Of a DNA stretch of 6,849 bases, positions 1 to 6,268 are shown piece after piece (position 1 is the first letter of the stretch; each line of letters begins with the position of its first letter). This DNA comes from Actinomycetes bacterium. GTDB taxonomy: Bacteria > Actinomycetota > Acidimicrobiia > Spongiisociales > UBA4744. The position numbers were made by a program, and so were the translations under genes. The DNA is taken from positions 1-6,849 of the forward strand of contig JAHEDM010000144.1 of NCBI GenBank assembly GCA_024641205.1, given 5' to 3'. Below the pieces are notes generated by a model. That model was given only the letters and a program-made list of their open reading frames with translations. It ran no database searches and had not been told where the DNA came from.

Positions 1-16
1 CAACGAACTCGGCGAG

Positions 17-22
17 TATTGT
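17..22 (+). promoter_or_regulatory. possible -10 element, leaderless start of the acyl-CoA synthetase
   Basis: TATTGT fits the TANNNT pattern of actinobacterial -10 elements. It sits 7 bases before the ATG at 30, so transcription could begin on or next to the start codon. No Shine-Dalgarno-like purine run is visible between base 1 and the ATG, which supports a leaderless message. Any -35 element would lie at or beyond the window edge and cannot be checked. Confidence 0.3.
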
Positions 23-29
23 CGGTCTA

Positions 30-1520
30 ATGGACACCTTATTCTCGCTCCTCGAAACCGGACAAGACAAAGCTCCGGCGTTGATCGCCGCCGACGGTGA
101 GGCGCTCGATTGGGCTACGTTGCGCCGTGAGGTGCTTCGCCTCGCCGACCAGCTGCGCGGGGCGGGTATCGGAGCAGGCGACCGCGTCGCCATCGTCTTG
201 CCAAACGGGCCAGAGATGGCCTTGGTCTTTCTTGCAGTTTCCCTAGTCGGATGCACCGCGCCGCTCAACCCGACGTACCGAGAAGACGAATTCCGCTACT
301 ACTTGGATGATCTCGGGGTGAAGGCACTGATAGCGCCGGAGGGGGAGATGGCCGCCGCTCATGCCGCCTTGCCGGAAGGTGCGATGACGATCATGGTTTC
401 CGGCGGTTTTACCGCGCTTGACCTCGCGGTTGGGGGATTGGCTCGCATTGCCCGCGCTGAGCCGACCGGCGAAACCGTCGCTCTGGTACTGCACACTTCC
501 GGCACTACCTCCCGGCCCAAGATCGTTCCGCTCCGGCAACGCAACCTGGTTCATTCGGCTCGGAATGTCGCCGCATCGCTTCGATTGGACCAGAACGATC
601 GCTCGCTGAACGTTATGCCCCTGTTCCACATTCACGGTCTGGTCGCCGGTTTGCTTGCGCCGCTTTCGGCAGGCGGCTCGGTGGTGTGCTCACCCGGTTT
701 CGACCCGTTCGAATTCCACCGCTGGATGGAAGCCCACCAGCCGACCTACTACACCGCTGTGCCGAGCATGCACCAGGCCGTGTCGGTAATGGCGCGTTCG
801 CGGGCGCCGCGCAGCACATCGTTGCGCCTCGTGAGGTCTTCCTCTGCCTCCCTTCCGGGTCCCGTCCTGGAGGGCCTGACCGCGCTTTTCGGCGTGCCGG
901 TCATCGAAGCCTATGGCATGACGGAAGCAGCTCATCAGATGGCCTCCAACCCACTGCCGCCCGGTACCGCCAAGCCCGGCTCGGTGGGCCATCCGACCGG
1001 CATCGAAGTCGCCATACTCGACAAAGCGAACCAGGTGCTCTCCCAAGGTGAGCGAGGCGAGGTCGTTATCAGGGGTGCAACGGTCTTCGACGGCTACGAG
1101 AACAACCCGGAAGCGAATGCCTCGTCTTTCACGGACGGGTGGTTCCGGACCGGGGACGAAGGATTCCTCGATGAGGATGGTTACCTGTTTCTCACCGGGC
1201 GCCTCAAGGAACAGATCAATCGCGGGGGTGAGAAGATCGGTCCGCTCGAGATCGACGAGGTGCTGCTTCGGAATCCCGCCGTTGCCCAAGCTGTGACGTT
1301 CGCGATTCCGCACCAGACGCTCGGCGAGGAGGTCGGGGCCGCCGTCGTCCTCGAGGACGGCTGCGAAATCAGCGCGGAAGAGTTGCGGTCGTATGTGGCG
1401 GAGCAGGTCGCGCCGTTCAAAGTGCCCAGCCGGGTCGTGTTCTTGGAGGAGATACCCAAGGGCGCGACCGGCAAGATTCAGCGCATCGGCCTCGCCCAGA
1501 AGTTGGGTTTGGCGGATTGA
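30..1520 (+). CDS. acyl-CoA synthetase (AMP-forming), oxalyl-CoA synthetase-like
   Basis: This is a complete 496-residue ANL-superfamily enzyme, expected to activate a carboxylic acid to an acyl-adenylate with ATP and then to an acyl-CoA. Motifs appear in the usual order: P-loop HTSGTTSRPK at 155-164, FHIHGL at about 199-204, YGMTEA at 295-300, GWFRTGD at 370-376, hinge region GRLKEQINRGGEK at 390-402, and catalytic Lys482 in the C-terminal motif ATGKIQR (479-485). The segments PLNPTY (78-83), RSSSASL (269-275), SNPLPPGTAKPGSVG (306-320) and NNPEAN (358-363), with the short length, recall plant AAE3 and yeast Pcs60, which make oxalyl-CoA. The general activity is firm; oxalate as substrate is inferred from remembered family similarity. 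An oxalyl-CoA decarboxylase would be the expected partner but is not in the window. The ATG at 30 places the N-terminus where the family usually begins and has no clear ribosome binding site. Confidence 0.93.
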   Translation: MDTLFSLLETGQDKAPALIAADGEALDWATLRREVLRLADQLRGAGIGAGDRVAIVLPNGPEMALVFLAVSLVGCTAPLNPTYREDEFRYYLDDLGVKALIAPEGEMAAAHAALPEGAMTIMVSGGFTALDLAVGGLARIARAEPTGETVALVLHTSGTTSRPKIVPLRQRNLVHSARNVAASLRLDQNDRSLNVMPLFHIHGLVAGLLAPLSAGGSVVCSPGFDPFEFHRWMEAHQPTYYTAVPSMHQAVSVMARSRAPRSTSLRLVRSSSASLPGPVLEGLTALFGVPVIEAYGMTEAAHQMASNPLPPGTAKPGSVGHPTGIEVAILDKANQVLSQGERGEVVIRGATVFDGYENNPEANASSFTDGWFRTGDEGFLDEDGYLFLTGRLKEQINRGGEKIGPLEIDEVLLRNPAVAQAVTFAIPHQTLGEEVGAAVVLEDGCEISAEELRSYVAEQVAPFKVPSRVVFLEEIPKGATGKIQRIGLAQKLGLAD

Positions 1521-1770
1521 CGACCACCCGCTGATGGCTGCGCGAGCCGATCTCTGGCTGATGCTCGATACGGCGGAGGACCCACGCAATAGAGGCAAAA
1601 GTCCCTACGCGTAAGGCTGAACCTGAGGGACAATTGCTCCGAAGAAACAAAAAGATAGACGCACACGTTCCGCAAGCCGATCTACCCAACAGATTCGGAG
1701 ACGGCCCAGGTAGGGGCTCGAAGTCATCCAGAGGGCGTAGGGGCGCGCGTGCAGAGGGAGTAAACGAATC
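1521..1770. other. intergenic region with no recognised gene
   Basis: About 250 bases separate the synthetase stop from the microprotein start. I see no ORF with family motifs on either strand, no tRNA, and no convincing terminator for the synthetase. There is an A-rich patch at 1641-1657. An imperfect inverted repeat, CCGATCT (1677-1683) with AGATTCGG (1691-1698), has one bulged base. The stretch could be the 5' leader of the small gene at 1771, but no riboswitch family could be matched to it. Confidence 0.4.
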
Positions 1771-1875
1771 ATGGTGGTCGCTAGGAAACTCGTCAAGGTC
1801 ACGCTGCTGAGCGCATATTTCGGTCTGTTCGTGATGTTGATGGTGGCCGCGGGGGACTTCGTCATACACGGCTAG
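1771..1875 (+). CDS. 34-residue single-span membrane microprotein
   Basis: ATG to TAG gives 34 residues and is too short for default gene callers. The N-terminus is basic (MVVARKLVK). It is followed by a hydrophobic stretch of about 18 residues (VTLLSAYFGLFVMLMVAA, 10-27) and a short polar tail (GDFVIHG). This predicts one membrane span with the N-terminus in the cytoplasm by the positive-inside rule. The purine-rich GAGGGAG at 1754-1760 lies 10 bases before the ATG, a usable ribosome binding site. Counted by hand, 28 of 34 third codon positions are G or C, as expected for a real gene in this genome. A strong hairpin begins 19 bases after the stop, so the gene may form its own short transcript. 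I do not recognise the family and no function is assigned. Confidence 0.55.
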   Translation: MVVARKLVKVTLLSAYFGLFVMLMVAAGDFVIHG

Positions 1876-1894
1876 GCCTACCCGCCCGAAGCTC

Positions 1895-1920
1895 GAAGCC
1901 CCCGTCACGACGGGGGCTTC
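1895..1920 (+). terminator. strong GC-rich hairpin, probable terminator
   Basis: GAAGCCCCCGTC (1895-1906) and GACGGGGGCTTC (1909-1920) are perfect inverted complements. In RNA this gives a stem of about 11 pairs closed by CACG. It falls just after the microprotein stop and before the promoter region of the ABC operon, which is where a terminator belongs. The tract after it (GTCGCGTTCG) has few T residues, so it is not a textbook intrinsic terminator. Such stems without U-runs are common in GC-rich actinobacteria. Confidence 0.7.
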
Positions 1921-1940
1921 GTCGCGTTCGGAGAGCGGGG

Positions 1941-1946
1941 TTGACA
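1941..1946 (+). promoter_or_regulatory. perfect -35 hexamer TTGACA upstream of the ABC operon
   Basis: TTGACA is an exact match to the primary sigma factor -35 consensus. The best -10 candidates downstream are weak: ATCATT at 1965-1970 (18-base spacing) or CATTAT at 1967-1972 (20-base spacing). Both lie inside the tandem repeats at 1949-1980, so a protein bound there would block this promoter. The hexamer also contains TGACA, the core of the repeats, so it may belong to the operator instead. Confidence 0.4.
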
Positions 1947-1948
1947 GG

Positions 1949-1980
1949 ATGACATCATTATGACATCATTATGCTGTCAT
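1949..1980. promoter_or_regulatory. three-unit operator with 11-base period, Pho-box-like
   Basis: Two identical 11-base direct repeats, ATGACATCATT at 1949-1959 and 1960-1970, are followed at the same spacing by ATGCTGTCAT at 1971-1980. This third unit is the second one inverted with a single mismatch. On the minus strand the two repeats give TGTCAT twice, separated by AATGA. This matches the TGTCAT spacing (11 bases) of the enterobacterial Pho box, and the third unit shows TGTCAT on the + strand at 1975-1980. Tandem 11-base sites are typical of OmpR/PhoB-type response regulators. The 9-of-10 inverted arrangement of the last two units could instead suit a dimeric repressor such as a GntR, MarR or TetR protein. 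No regulator gene is in the window. The repeats are seen directly; the family is inferred. Confidence 0.6.
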
Positions 1981-1993
1981 ATCGGAGGAAGGG

Positions 1994-1999
1994 CATAAT
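1994..1999 (+). promoter_or_regulatory. possible -10 element CATAAT of the ABC operon
   Basis: CATAAT matches five of six bases of TATAAT. It lies 14 bases after the end of the three-unit operator, with no good -35 hexamer at the proper distance. That layout suits an activator-dependent promoter in which the bound regulator replaces -35 contacts. Initiation would be near 2006, leaving a short leader containing AAGGGGAG (2014-2021) before the GTG at 2024. It competes with the TTGACA-based promoter model. Confidence 0.35.
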
Positions 2000-2027
2000 G
2001 ATTGCAGCCGTGGAAGGGGAGTCGTGA
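1998..2027 (+). CDS. possible 9-residue leader ORF ending on the ATPase start
   Basis: ATG at 1998 opens a 9-codon frame (MIAAVEGES) whose TGA stop at 2025-2027 overlaps the GTG start of the ATPase at 2024-2026. The overlap tetranucleotide is GTGA. A purine-rich GGAGGAAGGG at 1984-1993 ends 4 bases before the ATG and is one of the best Shine-Dalgarno-like stretches in the window. If transcription starts upstream of it, ribosomes finishing the leader would be placed on the ATPase start, giving translational coupling. If the CATAAT at 1994-1999 is the true -10, the ORF is not transcribed. The peptide has no recognisable feature. Confidence 0.25.
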   Translation: MIAAVEGES

Positions 2028-2989
2028 CCGATCGGCTGGAATCGGAGGGTGATTGGAGGTTCCACGCCCGCACCGTGACCAAGGCGTTCGGGGATCTCCT
2101 GGCCAACGACGGGATCACGCTGCAGATCCGGCCCGGCGAGGTATACGGATTGCTTGGACCGAACGGAGCAGGCAAAACCACCCTCGTCAAGCAGATCATC
2201 GGCTTGCTGAAACCGACCTCCGGCGAATTGACGCTCGGCCCGTACGATCTGATCGAAGACCCCGACGCAGCCCGGCAGCTGTGCTCATATCTTCCGCAAG
2301 CCCAGATGCCGATCGACTCCTTCAGGGCCAGAGACGTGATCAGGCTGACCGGAATGATTCGAGGCGGTGAATCGGGGGCGGTGACTGCCCGCACCAACGA
2401 GATGATCGAAGCTCTGGACATCGGAGAGTGGGCTGAAACGCTCGGCATCAAGCTCTCCGGCGGCGTCAAGCGCCTGGTCGGTTTCGCCATGGTGAGTGTC
2501 TGGCCGGGCCGGGTGGTGATCCTCGACGAACCGACCAACGACGTCGATCCGCGCCGTCGCCGGCTGCTGTGGGAACAAGTCCGCCGTCTCGGTGACCTCG
2601 GATCGGCCGTCCTGCTGGTGACGCACAACGTTCTCGAAGCCGAGAAGTCGGTCGACCGATTGGCGATCATCAACGAGGGCCGATTGATCGCCGAGGGAAC
2701 CTCGTCCTCACTGAAGGCGGAAGACCGGGGTCGCCTGCGGCTGCAGCTGATGATGGTGCCGGGCCACCCGACCCCCGAGTTGCCCGATTTCGTCCAACAC
2801 AACACCCGGGTTGGGAACAACGTCATGAACGTCATCAGCGAAACGGATGCCACCGTCGGGATCGGCTGGGCCCAGGAGTTGATGGCCCGGGGTGTGGCGG
2901 AGGAATACGCCCTGGGGGCTACCACCCTGGAGGATGTGTACATCAGACTTACGGGACACACATCTTCCAACGGGAACGCCACGCTATGA
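2024..2989 (+). CDS. ABC-2 type transporter, ATP-binding protein
   Basis: This 321-residue cytoplasmic ATPase powers the two permeases encoded after it. All nucleotide-binding motifs are present: Walker A GPNGAGKTT at 45-53, Q-loop Gln92 (YLPQ), signature LSGGVKR at 144-150, Walker B VVILDEP at 164-170 with catalytic Glu169, D-loop region NDVDP at 172-176, and switch His201 in LVTHN. The signature has Val where many ABC proteins have Gln, and the D-loop lacks the common GLDP; neither removes a catalytic residue. The C-terminal extension ends with TLEDVYIRLTG, typical of ATPases of ABC-2 exporters (the DrrA/CcmA-like group). The GTG at 2024 is the first start in frame and has AAGGGGAG at 2014-2021. 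The stop overlaps the next start as ATGA. The substrate cannot be told from sequence; drug, lipid or polysaccharide-related export are all possible. Confidence 0.93.
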   Translation: MTDRLESEGDWRFHARTVTKAFGDLLANDGITLQIRPGEVYGLLGPNGAGKTTLVKQIIGLLKPTSGELTLGPYDLIEDPDAARQLCSYLPQAQMPIDSFRARDVIRLTGMIRGGESGAVTARTNEMIEALDIGEWAETLGIKLSGGVKRLVGFAMVSVWPGRVVILDEPTNDVDPRRRRLLWEQVRRLGDLGSAVLLVTHNVLEAEKSVDRLAIINEGRLIAEGTSSSLKAEDRGRLRLQLMMVPGHPTPELPDFVQHNTRVGNNVMNVISETDATVGIGWAQELMARGVAEEYALGATTLEDVYIRLTGHTSSNGNATL

Positions 2990-3777
2990 CGTCGATGGCC
3001 ACGGCGAGCATTGCCGTCCATCCGGTTCGGTCGGGGCCGGCCCACTGGCTGCAGAGTTATGTGCATATGACCCGCTGGGAACTCGGGAGCCTCCGCCTGC
3101 TTCTTCCGCTCATCGTTGCCCTTCAGATGGTGATCGGGGGCGGCTTCGCTCTCGGGATCGGTCTTTTCTTCGACGAGATACCGGTCCGCAACGCCTTGTT
3201 TCTGGCGACCGGGGTCGCGGTCGTGACCTTGATCACCGTGGGAATCGTCATGGGCCCTCAACTCGTCAGCAATCACAAAGTGGCCGGAACCTACGATTTC
3301 CTGTGGTCGCTGCCGGTCCCTCGCACCACCCAGGCGGCGGCCTGGCTGACCGTCAACACGATCATCGCCATCCCCGGCATGGTGGCTGCTCTTGTCATCG
3401 CCGATTGGAGGTACGACCTGACGCTCCAGGTTTCCCCGGCGATCGTTCCGGCGGTGCTGCTCACGATCGGCACGGCCACCCTGATCGGGTACGCGTTTGC
3501 GCACGCCATCCCCAAACCCATGATCACGAACATGATCACCCAGTTGCTGATCTTTGTGATCCTCGGTTTTTCGCCGATCAACTTTCCACCCGAGAACCTC
3601 CCCGGCTGGCTGGCCGCCGTCAATGAATGGCTCCCGTTTCAACACATGGCAGCGGTGATACGGGCGGCCCTGACTGAAGGCCTCGTGGACAACGTCGGGA
3701 GGTCCTATGTGGTCCTGGTTGTGTACACAGCGATCTCAGCACTGGTCGCCGCCTGGGTGATTGGAAGGAGGGACTGA
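2986..3777 (+). CDS. ABC-2 type transporter permease, first of two
   Basis: This 263-residue integral membrane protein has about six hydrophobic spans: roughly 38-60, 69-91, 117-139, 150-173, 180-200 and 241-259. That is the usual ABC-2 permease topology. A cytoplasmic N-terminal stretch contains a likely amphipathic segment, WLQSYVHMTRWEL (21-33). The loop motif FLWSLPVPR (105-113) and the segment LPFQHMAAVIR (216-226) recur in the next gene. Its ATG overlaps the ATPase stop in ATGA, and no good ribosome binding site precedes it, so translation is probably coupled; a second ATG at 2995 would shorten it by three residues. It should form the membrane channel with the second permease. Confidence 0.9.
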   Translation: MTSMATASIAVHPVRSGPAHWLQSYVHMTRWELGSLRLLLPLIVALQMVIGGGFALGIGLFFDEIPVRNALFLATGVAVVTLITVGIVMGPQLVSNHKVAGTYDFLWSLPVPRTTQAAAWLTVNTIIAIPGMVAALVIADWRYDLTLQVSPAIVPAVLLTIGTATLIGYAFAHAIPKPMITNMITQLLIFVILGFSPINFPPENLPGWLAAVNEWLPFQHMAAVIRAALTEGLVDNVGRSYVVLVVYTAISALVAAWVIGRRD

Positions 3778-4583
3778 TGGCTACTCGCGATATCTCGGCG
3801 ATCGGCACCCCGGCCATCGGGTCCTGGACGGTGACCAGCGGGGCCGGGCGCTGGCTGCGCAGCTACACCATGATGTTGCGATTCGATGTGCGAGGCCTGG
3901 GAGAATGGCTGGCTTTCGGAATCGTCATCCAGGTCTTGATGGGCGCCGGGATGGCGGTCCTGTACGGCTTCTATCTGGGTGACGTACCACCAGAGGTCGG
4001 GACCTTCATGGCCGGCGGAGTGCCGGCTATTGCCCTCATCCCCATCGGCTTCGTCATGGTCCCCAACATGGTTGCCCAACAACGGATTGCCCAGACCTAC
4101 GAATTCCTCTGGTCGCTGCCGGTTCCCCGGCTGGCGGCAGCCGCCTCGACCTTCACGGTCTTCACGCTGATGGCTCTGCCGGGCGTGGCGATCGCTCTCG
4201 GGGTGGGAGCCTGGAACTACGGTGCGCAGCTCAGCGTTTCGCCCATGGTCGTCCCAGCGATCCTGCTCACCTCACTCATGACCACCTCGGTCGGTTTTGG
4301 CATGGCCCACGGCGTGAAGAACCCGATCGTCATCAATTTCCTGACCAACATGACCGTGTTCTTTGTGCTTCTGTTCTCGCCGATCGTGGTACCCATCGCC
4401 CAGTTCCCGGACTGGCTGGCTTCGGTCCACCGCGTCTTACCCTTCTATCACATGGCCCAGGTGATCAGAGACAGCCTCACCAACGGGTTCGTCACGGACG
4501 TCGGGCTCAGCTACGCAGCTCTGGCCGCCTGGACGGTCGGAGCGTGGATTGTCACTGCCTGGGTGGTGGGGCGGCGCGGCTAG
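3777..4583 (+). CDS. ABC-2 type transporter permease, second of two
   Basis: This 268-residue membrane protein is a paralogue of the preceding permease. Both share FLWSLPVPR (110-118 here), a FSP-containing turn after the fifth span, and LPFYHMAQVIRDSL (221-234). Predicted spans lie at about 46-67, 76-99, 118-142, 155-179, 186-207 and 245-264. The pair probably arose by tandem duplication and forms a heterodimer with the shared ATPase. The ATG overlaps the previous stop in TGATG, and AGGAGG at 3766-3771 with 5-base spacing is an excellent ribosome binding site, so this subunit can be translated both by coupling and independently. The next gene starts 37 bases after its stop. Confidence 0.9.
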   Translation: MATRDISAIGTPAIGSWTVTSGAGRWLRSYTMMLRFDVRGLGEWLAFGIVIQVLMGAGMAVLYGFYLGDVPPEVGTFMAGGVPAIALIPIGFVMVPNMVAQQRIAQTYEFLWSLPVPRLAAAASTFTVFTLMALPGVAIALGVGAWNYGAQLSVSPMVVPAILLTSLMTTSVGFGMAHGVKNPIVINFLTNMTVFFVLLFSPIVVPIAQFPDWLASVHRVLPFYHMAQVIRDSLTNGFVTDVGLSYAALAAWTVGAWIVTAWVVGRRG

Positions 4584-4609
4584 GGCGGTACCATCGGGAC
4601 CCCCTACTC

Positions 4610-4614
4610 GGGAG
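4610..4614 (+). promoter_or_regulatory. ribosome binding site that sets the TTG start of the next gene
   Basis: GGGAG ends 6 bases before TTG at 4621, ideal spacing. The frame stays open upstream to a TTG at 4549, but that start lies inside the second permease gene and would add a 24-residue tail without family resemblance. The site therefore favours 4621. Confidence 0.6.
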
Positions 4615-4620
4615 AAACGT

Positions 4621-6183
<1,563 letters not shown>

Positions 6184-6200
6184 AAACGGGATCCCGGTAC

Positions 6201-6206
6201 TAACCT
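6201..6206 (+). promoter_or_regulatory. possible -10 element for a leaderless upstream ORF and the flavoprotein gene
   Basis: TAACCT fits TANNNT and lies 6 bases before an ATG at 6213, so a transcript could start on that ATG. No convincing -35 is visible 16 to 19 bases upstream, which is the end of the preceding gene. A 10-base palindrome, CGGGATCCCG, at 6187-6196 lies in the spacer and could be a protein site. The sequence CGGTAC precedes this element (6195-6200) and also the candidate at 4586-4591. Confidence 0.3.
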
Positions 6207-6212
6207 GAAGCT

Positions 6213-6266
6213 ATGCGGTCATGTTTCCAGCCGGCCGGGCCGCACCGTCGAGCCATCGAGGTCTGA
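6213..6266 (+). CDS. possible 17-residue upstream ORF coupled to the flavoprotein gene
   Basis: ATG at 6213 opens a 17-codon frame (MRSCFQPAGPHRRAIEV) whose TGA stop at 6264-6266 overlaps an ATG at 6266 in the arrangement TGATGATG. The ORF lacks a Shine-Dalgarno sequence but could be read from a leaderless message. It is either a leader peptide that couples translation to the downstream gene or a chance frame. The sequence has no known motif. Confidence 0.25.
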   Translation: MRSCFQPAGPHRRAIEV

Positions 6267-6268
6267 TG

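Noticed and set aside
690..1598. A 302-codon minus-strand open frame opposite the acyl-CoA synthetase.
   Set aside because: No recognisable motif and full overlap with a well-supported gene; a shadow of high-GC codon use.
1590..1625. A GGCAAA ... ACGCGTAAGGC stretch faintly like a cyclic-di-GMP (GEMM) riboswitch.
   Set aside because: There is no room for the required hairpin between the two conserved segments and the second helix and tetraloop receptor cannot be drawn.
1709..1730. GGGGCTCGAAGTC, resembling a tRNA T-arm.
   Set aside because: No acceptor, D or anticodon stem can be built around it, and the loop lacks the proper TTCRA pattern.
1969..3645. A 558-codon open frame on the minus strand opposite the ABC operon control region, ATPase and first permease.
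   Set aside because: It is a by-product of the codon bias of the + strand genes. Its translation is rich in Arg, Pro and Ser without domain motifs, and the opposite strand carries complete, motif-verified genes.
4549..4620. Upstream extension of the nicotinate phosphoribosyltransferase to a TTG at 4549.
   Set aside because: It overlaps the second permease gene, has no ribosome binding site fitting it, and adds residues unlike the family; TTG at 4621 has GGGAG at ideal spacing.
6187..6196. Perfect palindrome CGGGATCCCG just after the pncB stop, considered as a terminator.
   Set aside because: It leaves only a 3-pair stem around a 4-base loop and has no T-run, so it is too weak to terminate; kept only as a possible protein site in the promoter entry.
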